The notes beneath the pieces were generated by a model that was given only the letters and a program-made list of their open reading frames with translations, made no database searches and was not told the origin of the DNA. The position numbers and the translations under genes were made by a program. A stretch of 64,000 nt of DNA from Bacillota bacterium (lineage in GTDB: Bacteria > Bacillota > Clostridia > Christensenellales > CAG-314): NCBI GenBank assembly GCA_023458375.1, contig JAEWZT010000006.1, positions 243,293-307,292 on the forward strand, in the 5' to 3' direction. Positions 1 to 8,561 of the stretch are shown piece by piece; position 1 is the first letter of the stretch, and every line of letters starts with the position of its first letter.

Positions 1-2
1 CC

Positions 3-512
3 TGCGTAATGGTTTATATAAACATTCAAAACACGCGCATAGCCACCGACGGCTTGACGGGTCTTTTTAACAGATGCCATTTAAGAAAATACCTTGACGG
101 CAAGGCGGGCAGCAAAAAGCGCAACGTTTTTGTCATTATGCTTGACGTCAATAACTTAAAGGCGATAAACGACACCCACGGGCACAAAATGGGCGACGAA
201 GCCCTGCTTGCGGTAAGCTCTATTTTGACAAACGCCGTAACGGGCACAAACTGCATAGTGGCGCGCTACGGCGGAGACGAGTTTTGCGTCGGCGGCATTT
301 GCGAAGGGGAACAATTCGTTAAAGATTTGGTGGAGCAAATATACTCGGGCTTTGCCGATTACAACAAGAAAAACCATCTTAGCTACAAACTGTCGGCTTG
401 TATGGGCTACGCGGTGTGGGATAAATCAAATAAGCAGGATTTCAGCGCCATTGAACTTATTTCTCTTGCCGACGCCAAAATGTATGAGGACAAGGCGAGG
501 GGGAACTGTTAA
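3..512 (+). CDS. GGDEF-domain protein (diguanylate cyclase), C-terminal part
   Basis: Cyclic-di-GMP synthase domain, cut by the left edge of the window. The frame is open to the edge, so the real start and any N-terminal sensor lie outside. The visible ~168 residues hold a whole GGDEF domain: the opening DGLTGLFNR motif, a metal/nucleotide segment (DVNNLKAINDTHGHKMGD) and the active-site RYGGDEF, all intact. No RxxD inhibitory site is visible in the usual place five residues before GGDEF, so product feedback through that site is probably absent. The gene ends in TAA, and folD begins at the very next base, suggesting co-transcription. Identity as a GGDEF domain is firm; actual cyclase activity is inferred from the intact signature. 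Confidence 0.9.
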   Translation, partial: CVMVYINIQNTRIATDGLTGLFNRCHLRKYLDGKAGSKKRNVFVIMLDVNNLKAINDTHGHKMGDEALLAVSSILTNAVTGTNCIVARYGGDEFCVGGICEGEQFVKDLVEQIYSGFADYNKKNHLSYKLSACMGYAVWDKSNKQDFSAIELISLADAKMYEDKARGNC

Positions 513-1358
513 TTGAAACTTCTCAAAGGCAATGCCGTAGCTTCCCAACTAGCGGTACAATGCAAAGATTTTATAGCGTTGCATGGTGTTTCGCCTTTGC
601 TCAAAATTATCCGCGTGGGCGAAAACCCCCATGACCTTGCTTACGAAAGGGGTATTTTAAAACGCTTTTACGACTGCGGCGCCCGAGTAGAAGTTGAAGA
701 GTTAAAAGGAACCGTTACGCAAACGCAATTTGAAAATGCCGTACTGCTCGCCAACGAAAGGGAAGACGTTGACGGCATTTTAATTTTCCGCCCTCTGCCA
801 AAGCATATTGACCAAGATAAAATCAAAAACCTTATCAAAGCGGAAAAAGACGTTGACTGTATGGGCTATGCCGCCTCGGGGCGCCTTTACGAGGGTGTTT
901 CAAAAGCTTCTGCGCCCTGCACCGCAAGGGCGGTAATGGAGATTTTAGATTTTTACAAAATAGATTTATCGGGCAAAAACATAACGGTGGTAGGCAGAAG
1001 CGCAGTAATAGGCAAGCCTGTCGCCATGCTTTTAATTTCTAAAAACGCGACCGTTACCGTATGCCACACAAAAACGCTTGATTTAAAGGAAAAATGCCGC
1101 GCCGCCGACATCTTAATCGCCTGCGCGGGCAAAGCAAAAATGATAGACATTTCTTATGTCAACCCCGACCAAGTTGTTATTGACGTAGGCATAAACTTAG
1201 AGGGAGATAAAATAGTAGGCGACGTTAATTTTGAGGAAGTTGAAGATAAAGTCGCCGCGCTAACCCCCGTTCCGGGAGGCGTAGGAGCCGTCACTACCGC
1301 TGTTTTGCTTAAACAGACGCTAAAAAACCTCGCCCTAAAAAAGGGCTTGGAGTTTTAA
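513..1358 (+). CDS. folD: Methylenetetrahydrofolate dehydrogenase / methenyltetrahydrofolate cyclohydrolase
   Basis: Bifunctional cytosolic enzyme that interconverts 5,10-methylene-, 5,10-methenyl- and 10-formyl-THF, supplying C1 units for purines and Met-tRNA formylation. At 281 residues it has the normal family length. Visible signatures are DVDGILIFRPLP (the usual family form is DGILVQLPLP), the Rossmann segment VVGRSAVIGKPVAMLL, and the C-terminal TPVPGGVGAVTTAVLL. The substrate-site PKHIDQDKI stretch is also present. The start is TTG at 513, directly after the stop of the GGDEF gene, with a purine-rich AGGCGAGGGGG Shine-Dalgarno region just upstream; the N-terminus MKLLKG fits the family. 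The FRPLP variant in place of LPLP is a mild oddity. Function is secure. Confidence 0.95.
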   Translation: MKLLKGNAVASQLAVQCKDFIALHGVSPLLKIIRVGENPHDLAYERGILKRFYDCGARVEVEELKGTVTQTQFENAVLLANEREDVDGILIFRPLPKHIDQDKIKNLIKAEKDVDCMGYAASGRLYEGVSKASAPCTARAVMEILDFYKIDLSGKNITVVGRSAVIGKPVAMLLISKNATVTVCHTKTLDLKEKCRAADILIACAGKAKMIDISYVNPDQVVIDVGINLEGDKIVGDVNFEEVEDKVAALTPVPGGVGAVTTAVLLKQTLKNLALKKGLEF

Positions 1359-1863
1359 CAGATAAAATTTTCCGTAAGTCTTTTATAGATTTCTTGATTT
1401 TTATTTTATCTAATAATAATCAATTTTATTATTTTGCAGTTTTTCGGTTGCTATGAATTGTAAGCCTATATTATGTCGGCAAATAATAATTTTGGACGCT
1501 ATATTGAAAAAAATTATAATATTTTTGCTTACGTAAATCGTTAAGTATGTGTGTTTTAAACCTTGCGTTTAGACCGACCCCCCACCGAACAAAGATTGCC
1601 TTTGACAACTCTATCCAAGTAGGCAAAGACGGCAAATCCCAACCTATACCCAAAACAGGGGGCGGAAAAGCAATTTTATCATTAAAAATAATATTTTAGC
1701 CGCCCGTTAGATTATACCTTTGAGCGTGTAAATTTTTGCTTTAATAAAATATCAATTAAATTATTTTGTGCGGCAAAATAATTCAATTTACCGCAAAAAG
1801 CTAAATGGCTTGCATATTAAAAAGACTGGTATATACTTTTAAATGTAAAATCATAAAGCTATT
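1359..1863. other. AT-rich intergenic region, no convincing gene
   Basis: About 500 bases between the end of folD and the convergent transporter gene. I see no RNA gene or promoter I would defend. One short plus-strand frame (1547-1699, 50 codons, ATG start, containing GKDGKSQPIPKTGGGK) looks protein-like in composition, but it has no clear ribosome binding site and no family I recognise. Confidence 0.5.
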
Positions 1864-1893
1864 AAAACCGCCCGAAATGTTTTGGGCGGTTTT
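1864..1893. terminator. Bidirectional terminator between folD and GPH transporter
   Basis: A perfect 10-bp inverted repeat, AAAACCGCCC (1864-1873) and GGGCGGTTTT (1884-1893), around a 10-nt loop. The A-tract and T-tract flanks make it work in either direction. It sits between convergent genes. Confidence 0.85.
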
Positions 1894-1930
1894 TATCGTT
1901 TTACAGTTTCAGCGTTGAGATGGGTCGTTT

Positions 1931-3610
1931 TTACAGCGAATCAAGCATATCTTGGCGGGCTTTTTCAAACTCGCCGCTTTTTCTGTCAAGTTTTAGTATT
2001 TCAATAATTTTTTCCTGCTTTTGTTTAGTAAGGTTGTAATTTGACGCGATTATAATTCCTACCCCTAAAATAATTATGGGCAGCACCGACATTGTAAGAC
2101 GTATAAAAAGCTGGGCAAGCTGGGTCTGCGCCATAGGCACAAGCTGAACGTTGGTTTCGCCCATCGTTATTTTAAAGTTTTCAAGCGCCATACCCAACTT
2201 TTCAAGCGCCAGCTGCGCGTTAGCGTCATAGCTGTTATAGTCGGCAAGCGATATATACTGAGTTTCAACGTAGCCGCCCAGCGCGCCCATAATAAGCGGC
2301 GGAAGGGCAAGCCCCACCGCCTGCGCAGTGGTGTTTAAAAAGTTTGTAAGCCCGCTAAAACCGCCCTCCGTCCTTTCGCCGAAATAAAGCTCGCCCACGT
2401 TGCACACGTCGCCTAAGGAAGAATGGGGGACGTAGACGCAACCGCCTATGCCAAAGCCCATTAGAAAGGCAAGGAAAATGATAAGCCAGTCGGGAGTGCC
2501 CGAAACGCTCGTTAAAGTATACTTTGTTACGCCCTCAACGACGCTGCTTGTAATTTGCGGCGAAGAGCTTTCACCCGGCATAAACGCCAAAACAAGCGCC
2601 AGTATGCACCAAATAAAGGCGCTGGTTATATAAGCAAAGCGTTTGTTTTTTGCCTTGATTATTTTTAAATACATTGGCAGGGCAAAAATCTGGGCGATAA
2701 ACATCATTGCCGCGGCAACGGTTGCTATGGGGAACCTGCTTGCGCTTTCGCCAAGAGCTTGAAAAGCCATAAGCTGGGCGTAGGTATTTCTTCTTAAATA
2801 AAAGTCGCAGAATATAAAGAAGAAGCTGCTCATAACCGCCATTCCCATGCTGGTGCACATTTGCATGCCCAAGTATTGGCGGTAAGTTTTAAGCTTTAAG
2901 GGGCGGAAAAACTGTTTTAAGGAAAGCTTGTTTTGGACGGGGGGCGTATGCACCTGTTCTTTGGCAAACAGCGCCGAAATAATGACCGCCGCGCAAAAAA
3001 TCACGCCGAAAATCGCCGCCATTACAATGTATCCGTAGCCCTGACCTTGCTGCGCCGCGCCAAGCTTTGTTTCAACCAAACTCAGCACCATTCCTGGCAC
3101 GGCAACGCAGACTATGCTGCTTAAAACGGAAAAAGCGATTCTGATGGCGTTTGCCCTGTTCCTTTGGGTGTAGTCGTCGGTAAGTTCGCTCGCCAAGGCG
3201 TAATATGGAATAAGTATAAAGGACTGCGCAGTAGCGTAAAGCATGTATACGATTATGACGAGAATGATTTTTAAAGGGACGCTGTCGGTAACTATATTCC
3301 ACGGAAAAAACAGCAGCACCAGACAAACCGCCATAACGGGCGCGGCAATAAGCATAAAAAAGCGCCTTTTGCCAAGTTTGCCGGGCGTTTTAGCGTCGGT
3401 GATTTTTCCTATGAAGGGGTCAATCAAGCCGTCCCAAAACTTTGAAAGAAGTAAAATGGGGCTTGCCCAAACCATAGGAATGCCTACCGTAAGCGTCAAA
3501 AAGGGAAGAAATAAAAAACCTATAATATTAAAACTGCCCCCGCCGAAAATATCGCCCGACGCGAAGGCAAGTTTTGTTTTTAGGGGAAGCTTGTTAACCG
3601 TGTTTTCCAC
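1931..3610 (-). CDS. GPH-family (MelB-like) sugar:cation symporter
   Basis: Polytopic inner-membrane transporter of the glycoside-pentoside-hexuronide:cation symporter family (MFS fold), expected to import a glycoside, pentoside or hexuronide with H+ or Na+. Family marks are the N-terminal KLAFASGDIFGGGSFNI segment, the WDGLIDPFIGKITD motif and GKLGKRRFF in the first cytoplasmic loop. About 12 hydrophobic segments are visible. At 559 residues it is longer than typical members (~450-500); the extra length is an insertion near residues 455-495 and a charged C-terminal tail. The start is a GTG at 3610 preceded by AGGAGG about 11 nt upstream. It stands alone, with no glycosidase neighbour to reveal the substrate, so I give no gene symbol. 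Confidence 0.85.
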   Translation of the reverse strand: MENTVNKLPLKTKLAFASGDIFGGGSFNIIGFLFLPFLTLTVGIPMVWASPILLLSKFWDGLIDPFIGKITDAKTPGKLGKRRFFMLIAAPVMAVCLVLLFFPWNIVTDSVPLKIILVIIVYMLYATAQSFILIPYYALASELTDDYTQRNRANAIRIAFSVLSSIVCVAVPGMVLSLVETKLGAAQQGQGYGYIVMAAIFGVIFCAAVIISALFAKEQVHTPPVQNKLSLKQFFRPLKLKTYRQYLGMQMCTSMGMAVMSSFFFIFCDFYLRRNTYAQLMAFQALGESASRFPIATVAAAMMFIAQIFALPMYLKIIKAKNKRFAYITSAFIWCILALVLAFMPGESSSPQITSSVVEGVTKYTLTSVSGTPDWLIIFLAFLMGFGIGGCVYVPHSSLGDVCNVGELYFGERTEGGFSGLTNFLNTTAQAVGLALPPLIMGALGGYVETQYISLADYNSYDANAQLALEKLGMALENFKITMGETNVQLVPMAQTQLAQLFIRLTMSVLPIIILGVGIIIASNYNLTKQKQEKIIEILKLDRKSGEFEKARQDMLDSL

Positions 3611-4465
3611 TGTTTGTCTTTCCTCCTATAAAAATAAGATATTTTGATTTTAACAACGCCGCCTAAAAATGTCAATGTCGGAGGTAAAAATATAATAATT
3701 AAAACCCCTTAATAATTTATTGCCGCCGCATAAACTTTTTATAACAGCTTTTAGCGCCCCCGCAAAAGCGTTGAGTTGTTTTTTTTGTTACAAAATGGGA
3801 CAAATACAAAATGCGCGGCAAAGGAAAAAATAGACACTTAGATAAGGAAACATATAAAATAAAAAACAATAGGCAGAGAAAAAGCAATGCAGTAAGAGTA
3901 TAGAAAGTAAAAAGTAATTTGCAGATAAGGAAAAATATAAAGTAAAAAACAATAGGCAGAGAAAAAGCATATAAAAGAAAAGAAAAAAGCAGAGAAAAAC
4001 TTAGAATTAAAGCAAACCAAGCGGCGACGGCAAACGCAGGGGCGTAAAGGTCGGCACAGTTTAGCGTAACAGATGTTTTGTGTTTATCGCGGCGGCAAGA
4101 ATCGGAATAATTATAACCGCAGACAAATGCCTTTACGCATTTCGTTGCGAAGGCAGGTTTTTTGGCATGAATAGTCAATTGCGGCTGTATGTAAGCGAGG
4201 CGTAAACAAAAATAAAAGACGATATTCTTATGTGAGTTTGTTACGGCAAAACAATAAATTTCGGTATATAGTAAATTGAAAGATATACCGCATTTCTCAA
4301 TGAAGGGTTAGTTTGGCGGCGGCTGTTTGTACTTCGTGCTTTAACAAACCGTTTAAAACGGCTATTTTACGGCAAAACCGAGGTCTTATTTTAAAGGACA
4401 CTGAGCTGAAATGAGCGTCAAAAGTTTTGCGGATATAAAAGAGAAAAAACATAAATCTTTTTCTT
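3611..4465. other. Gene-poor, A-rich intergenic region
   Basis: About 850 bases with no credible gene. The plus strand is extremely A-rich from about 3825 to 4015, so all minus-strand frames read as Phe/Leu/Tyr-rich false proteins. The region holds a direct repeat (listed separately) and an isolated inverted repeat CGGTATAT/ATATACCG at 4262-4269 and 4283-4290. Its right end runs into the nrdD control region. Confidence 0.6.
3841..3969. repeat. 46-bp imperfect direct repeat, two copies
   Basis: Copy 1 is 3841-3886 and copy 2 is 3924-3969, 83 bases apart start to start. They share GATAAGGAAA...ATATAAA.TAAAAAACAATAGGCAGAGAAAAAGCA with only a few mismatches. A third fragment (AAAAGCAGAGAAAAA) follows at about 3985. 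The DNA is low-complexity and A-rich, so slippage or unequal recombination is the simplest origin. No function is evident. Confidence 0.75.
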
Positions 4466-4512
4466 ATACAACATATTGTGTTAAAAATGAAAAAATACAC
4501 AATATATTGTGA
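4466..4512 (+). promoter_or_regulatory. Pair of NrdR boxes upstream of nrdD
   Basis: Two 16-bp palindromes close to the NrdR consensus ACACWATATATWGTGT: ATACAACATATTGTGT at 4466-4481 and ACACAATATATTGTGA at 4497-4512. Their starts are 31 bp apart (about three helical turns), the classic tandem spacing. The second box lies 8 bp upstream of the -35 hexamer. NrdR, the ATP-cone repressor that senses dATP/ATP, is therefore the likely regulator. Its gene is not in this window. Confidence 0.9.
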
Positions 4513-4520
4513 TTAAAGCA

Positions 4521-4549
4521 TTGACATATAATAATATGAGGTATAAAAT
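4521..4549 (+). promoter_or_regulatory. nrdD promoter
   Basis: TTGACA at 4521-4526 and TAAAAT at 4544-4549 with a 17-bp spacer; an alternative -10, TATAAA, lies at 4542. It is directly downstream of the NrdR boxes and about 33 nt upstream of the nrdD start. The AGGAAAGGAG ribosome binding site is at 4570-4579. Confidence 0.8.
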
Positions 4550-4582
4550 AATGTTCGCACATAATAAACAGGAAAGGAGAAA

Positions 4583-6946
4583 ATGACAATGTATGAAGTC
4601 ATTAAAAGAGACGGCAAGGTAGTGGACTTTGATTTAAGCAAAATTACCGTCGCCATCAAGAAGGCTTTTGAAGCCACCGGCACAGACTATACGCCCGATA
4701 CCCTTGACAGGCTGAGCCTAAGGGTTACGGCGGACTATCAAGGCAAAATCAAAGAGGGAAAGCTTAGCGTAGAGGACATTCAAGACAGCGTGGAAGTAGT
4801 GCTTATTCAAGCGGGCTACGTCAACGTCGCCAAGTCTTATATTCTTTACAGAAAACAGCGCCAAAAGCTGCGCAACATTAAAGACACCATTTTAGACTAC
4901 AAAGAAACCATTAACAGCTACGTCAACGTTACCGACTGGCGCGTAAAGGAAAACAGCACTGTAACCTATTCCGTAGGGGGGCTTATATTAAACAACAGCG
5001 GCGCAATTACCGCCAACTACTGGCTTTCGGAAATTTATGACAACGAGATTTCCGACGCCCACCGCGGCGCCGACATACACATACACGACTTGTCAATGCT
5101 TACGGGCTATTGCGCGGGCTGGTCATTAAAGCAGCTCATTCAAGAGGGTTTAGGCGGCGTTCCCGGCAAAATCACTTCTTCGCCCGCCGCGCACCTTTCC
5201 ACCCTTTGTAACCAAATGGTAAACTTTTTGGGTATTATGCAAAACGAATGGGCGGGAGCGCAGGCTTTTTCCTCCTTTGATACTTACCTTGCCCCCTTTG
5301 TAAAGGTGGACAACTTAACCTATAAAGAAGTAAAGCAGTGCGTACAATCCTTTATATACGGCGTAAATACCCCCAGCCGCTGGGGAACGCAGGCGCCCTT
5401 TACCAATATTACCCTTGACTGGGTAGTGCCGCAAGACTTAGCGGAACTCAACGCGCTTGTGGGCGGCAAAGAGCTGGACTTCAAATACAAAGACTGCCAA
5501 AAAGAAATGGACATGGTAAACAAAGCCTTTATTGAAATAATGATTGAGGGCGACGCAAACGGAAGGGGTTTCCAATACCCTATCCCCACCTATTCCATTA
5601 CCCGCGACTTTAACTGGGCTGAAACGGAAAACAACAGAATGCTTTTTGAAATGACGGCTAAATACGGCACCCCCTATTTTAGCAACTACGTCAATTCCGA
5701 CATGGAGCCAAGCGACGTGCGTTCAATGTGTTGCAGACTGCGCCTGGATTTAAGAGAACTTAGAAAAAAGAGCGGCGGCTTTTTCGGAAGCGGCGAAAGC
5801 ACCGGCTCAATAGGCGTGGTAACGATAAATATGCCAAGACTTGCTTACCTTTCCAAGACCGAAGATGAGTTTTTCCAAAGACTTACAAAGGTTATGAACC
5901 TTTCGGCAAGGTCGCTTAAAGTAAAAAGGACAATCGTTACAAAGCTGCTTAAAGAGGGTTTGTATCCCTATACCAAGAGGTATTTGGGCACTTTTGAAAA
6001 CCACTTTTCTACCATAGGGCTTTTGGGAATGAACGAAGCCTGCCTTAACGCCAAATGGATAAGCAAAGACATGACAAACAGGCAATCGCAGGAGTTTACC
6101 AAAAAAACGCTTAATTTTATGAGAAACAAGCTTTCCGACTACCAAGAGGAATACGGCGACTTATACAATTTAGAGGCGACTCCCGCAGAAAGCACGAGTT
6201 ACAGGCTTGCGATGCACGACAGAAAGCGTTACCCCGACATTATTACCGCAAGCGGAAAGGATAAAACGCCTTACTATACCAACAGCAGCAACCTGCCCGT
6301 AGGCTACACGGAAGATATTTTTGCGGCGCTTGACATTCAAGACGAGTTGCAGACGCTTTACACTTCGGGCACGGTATTCCACGCCTTTTTGGGGCAAAAA
6401 CTTCCCGACTGGCGTTCGGCGGCAAACCTGGTGCGTAAAATCGCCGAAAATTACCGTCTGCCCTATTACACCCTTTCGCCCACCTATTCGGTATGCGCAA
6501 GCCACGGCTACTTGGAGGGCGAGCAAAACGAGTGCCCCGTATGCGGCGCAAAAACGGAAGTTTACAGTAGAATTACAGGCTATTACCGTCCCGTAGCCAA
6601 CTGGAACGACGGCAAGAGAGAGGAATTTGCTGAGCGCAAAACTTACGTCGTGGGCAATTCTCACTTAAAGGAACGCTGCGTATGCGAAAAACCCGAACAA
6701 CAGGCTGACGCTTTGGGAAACGATTTGCTGCTTTTTACCACCAAAACATGCCCCAACTGCAAAATGGCAAAAATGGTGCTTGACAAGGCCAAAATAAAAT
6801 ACACGGTAATAGACGCGGAAGACGAAAAAGAGCAGACTTTGTCTTACGGCGTTGCCAAAGCTCCCACGCTTTTAGTTCCCAACGGGGGCAAATACGACGC
6901 TTATACCAATGCAAGCGACATTAAAAAATACGCTGAACAAAGATGA
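4583..6946 (+). CDS. nrdD: Anaerobic ribonucleoside-triphosphate reductase (class III) with fused redoxin domain
   Basis: Glycyl-radical enzyme reducing NTPs to dNTPs without oxygen. Order: ATP-cone regulatory domain (residues ~3-90, opening YEVIKRDGKVVDF); catalytic ten-stranded barrel with NEWAGAQAFSSFDTYLAPF; a finger-loop region with a Cys pair C383-C384 (SMCCRL) before GVVTINMPRL; a metal site C638-x2-H641...C651-x2-C654; and the glycyl radical motif RITGYY with Gly666. The unusual part is residues ~712-787, a glutaredoxin/thioredoxin-like domain with a CPNC active site (C723/C726) and an AP-TLLV segment that should supply the cis-Pro. Ordinary NrdD proteins end about here without it. 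With the overlapping thioredoxin reductase gene, this suggests redoxin rather than formate as electron source. The ATG at 4583 is well placed after its ribosome binding site; ATG 4589 is also possible. Confidence 0.95.
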   Translation: MTMYEVIKRDGKVVDFDLSKITVAIKKAFEATGTDYTPDTLDRLSLRVTADYQGKIKEGKLSVEDIQDSVEVVLIQAGYVNVAKSYILYRKQRQKLRNIKDTILDYKETINSYVNVTDWRVKENSTVTYSVGGLILNNSGAITANYWLSEIYDNEISDAHRGADIHIHDLSMLTGYCAGWSLKQLIQEGLGGVPGKITSSPAAHLSTLCNQMVNFLGIMQNEWAGAQAFSSFDTYLAPFVKVDNLTYKEVKQCVQSFIYGVNTPSRWGTQAPFTNITLDWVVPQDLAELNALVGGKELDFKYKDCQKEMDMVNKAFIEIMIEGDANGRGFQYPIPTYSITRDFNWAETENNRMLFEMTAKYGTPYFSNYVNSDMEPSDVRSMCCRLRLDLRELRKKSGGFFGSGESTGSIGVVTINMPRLAYLSKTEDEFFQRLTKVMNLSARSLKVKRTIVTKLLKEGLYPYTKRYLGTFENHFSTIGLLGMNEACLNAKWISKDMTNRQSQEFTKKTLNFMRNKLSDYQEEYGDLYNLEATPAESTSYRLAMHDRKRYPDIITASGKDKTPYYTNSSNLPVGYTEDIFAALDIQDELQTLYTSGTVFHAFLGQKLPDWRSAANLVRKIAENYRLPYYTLSPTYSVCASHGYLEGEQNECPVCGAKTEVYSRITGYYRPVANWNDGKREEFAERKTYVVGNSHLKERCVCEKPEQQADALGNDLLLFTTKTCPNCKMAKMVLDKAKIKYTVIDAEDEKEQTLSYGVAKAPTLLVPNGGKYDAYTNASDIKKYAEQR

Positions 6947-7857
6947 AAGCTGAAAGCAGCCACGACATTATAGTAATAGGCGGGGGGGTAGCGGGTTTAA
7001 CCGCCGCCCTTTACGCTTTAAGAAGCGGACGGAGCGTGCTGGTGCTTGAAAAAGAAGCGGTGGGGGGACAAATTGCAAACAGCCCGCGCGTTGAAAACTT
7101 TCCCTCGCAAAGCAGCATAAGCGGAATTGACCTTGCAGACAGCCTCTTTAATCAAGTGTTGGAGCAAGGGGGCGAATTTGAGCTTGAAAATGTTGAAAGC
7201 GCGGAAAAAATCGGCAAAGCATTTGAGGTAAAAACCGACTACGCTTTAAGGGGGGCAAAAAGCGTCATAATAGCCACCGGCGTCCATCATAAAAAATTAA
7301 GGCTGCCCAAAGAAGAAGAATTAAAGGGCATATCTTATTGCGCCGTATGCGACGGGGCATTTTATAAGGGCGAGGAAGTCGTTTTAATAGGCGACGCCAA
7401 CACCGCGCTGCAATATATTTTGCTTATGTCCAATTACTGCAAAAAAGTTACCGTCCTAACGCTTTTTGACCGCTTTTTCGGCGACAAAGTGCTTATAGAC
7501 AGAGTTTTGCAAAGAGAAAACGTATTATGGTTAAAAGAAGCTGTTACGGTAGCTTTTGAGGGCGAAAAAGAGCTTAGCGGCGTTACGTATAAGGATAAAG
7601 AAGGCGCGCTTCATACCGTAAACACCCGCGCCGCCTTTATAGCCATAGGGCAGGCGCCTGACAATAAAGTTTTTTCTTCCCTTGTAGCCCTTGACAAAGA
7701 GGGTTACATAGCGGCGGGCGAGGACTGCGTAACCTCCTGCGAAGGGATTTTCGCGGCGGGCGACTGCCGAAGCAAAAAAGTAAGGCAGCTAACGACAGCC
7801 TGCGCCGACGGGGCGGTAGCCGCCCTTGCCGCAAACGCCTACATAGACAGTTTGTAA
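6943..7857 (+). CDS. trxB: Thioredoxin reductase-like flavoprotein
   Basis: Low-molecular-weight thioredoxin-reductase family protein (FAD, NAD(P)H, redox disulfide), 304 residues. Visible are the FAD-binding GGGVAGLTAALYALR near the N-terminus, the central active-site CAVC (C133/C136) followed by DGAFYKG, and the C-terminal GIFAAGDCRSK flavin motif. The NADPH-domain glycine motif is degenerate (VLIGDANTALQYI instead of GGGxxA), so cofactor preference is uncertain. It overlaps the end of nrdD by 4 bases (ATGA), so the two are almost certainly translated together. The natural inference is that it reduces the CPNC redoxin domain fused to NrdD. A general thioredoxin role is the alternative; no free thioredoxin gene is nearby. 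Confidence 0.88.
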   Translation: MKAESSHDIIVIGGGVAGLTAALYALRSGRSVLVLEKEAVGGQIANSPRVENFPSQSSISGIDLADSLFNQVLEQGGEFELENVESAEKIGKAFEVKTDYALRGAKSVIIATGVHHKKLRLPKEEELKGISYCAVCDGAFYKGEEVVLIGDANTALQYILLMSNYCKKVTVLTLFDRFFGDKVLIDRVLQRENVLWLKEAVTVAFEGEKELSGVTYKDKEGALHTVNTRAAFIAIGQAPDNKVFSSLVALDKEGYIAAGEDCVTSCEGIFAAGDCRSKKVRQLTTACADGAVAALAANAYIDSL

Positions 7858-7949
7858 TGACCCAACTAAAAAAGTAACGGCGTGGTCGGATGTCAAATAC
7901 CCTGCAAAAATTTTGCGCAGGCAGATCTAAGATTTTGATAGGAGTTTTT

Positions 7950-8423
7950 TTGATAGAAATACAAGAAATAGATAAGCAACATATAAACGAGTTTTGGGAC
8001 TTGCATTGGAAATATATCAATAAAGATTTGTTTAGCGAAAAGGAAGACAGCGAGTATTTCCGCAGCGAAGAATACCGCGGCGCCATTAAAAGGTTAATGC
8101 AAAGGGAAACAGACAGGGCGCACTTAATTTATTTCTTAGAAAAGGGCGTCCGCGTGGGTTGCTGTCAATTCGTCACATACAAAAGCGAGGACGGAAAATG
8201 TTTTATACTGGACTATTGGGTTTTTGAGCAGTTTAGAGGAAAAGGCGTGGGACACAGGTGCTTTTTAAGCCTTTGCCAATATGTAAAAGCCGACGGCGCA
8301 AAATATTTTGAGATTAACGCGCCCAATGAACGCTCCCGCAGTTTTTGGAAAAGCCTGGGGTTTTTTGAGAACGGCGTTGACGAATACGGCGAATTGCTTA
8401 TGAAAAAGAATGAAATAGGTTAA
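7950..8423 (+). CDS. GNAT family N-acetyltransferase
   Basis: Acetyl-CoA-dependent N-acyltransferase of unknown substrate, about 157 residues. The acetyl-CoA P-loop is clear (QFRGKGVGHRCF), preceded by the beta-strand ILDYWV and followed by the fold's typical ending FEINAPNERSRSFWKSLGF. I place the start at TTG 7950 because GATAGGAG lies six bases upstream and the protein then begins IEIQEIDKQHI, normal for GNATs; the frame stays open to an ATG at 7890 but without a ribosome binding site there. It follows trxB in the same direction by about 90 bases. Nothing links it specifically to dNTP metabolism. Confidence 0.85.
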   Translation: MIEIQEIDKQHINEFWDLHWKYINKDLFSEKEDSEYFRSEEYRGAIKRLMQRETDRAHLIYFLEKGVRVGCCQFVTYKSEDGKCFILDYWVFEQFRGKGVGHRCFLSLCQYVKADGAKYFEINAPNERSRSFWKSLGFFENGVDEYGELLMKKNEIG

Positions 8424-8561
8424 AACGGACTTAAAAAATCATTAGATTGCTTCAAAAGGCTATCGGGCAAAACTGGGAAAAGGCAACGAGGAAGTTTATA
8501 AAGAAAATGACCCGCAGCCGCCCGACAGACAGCAGCAAAAGCGTCACGGTCTTTTGGCGGG

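Noticed and set aside
1471..1653. 60-residue minus-strand frame after folD
   Set aside because: No ribosome binding site, lies opposite a more protein-like but equally unsupported plus frame (1547-1699).
3717..4178. Hydrophobic 153-residue minus-strand frame, with two overlapping frames inside
   Set aside because: All three minus frames are open and read as Phe/Leu/Tyr-rich because the plus strand is A-rich and repeated with an 83-bp period. No ribosome binding site or family.
8424..8561. Short open frame between GNAT gene and nrdG
   Set aside because: Two frames look mildly protein-like but neither has a start codon with a ribosome binding site; too short to support.
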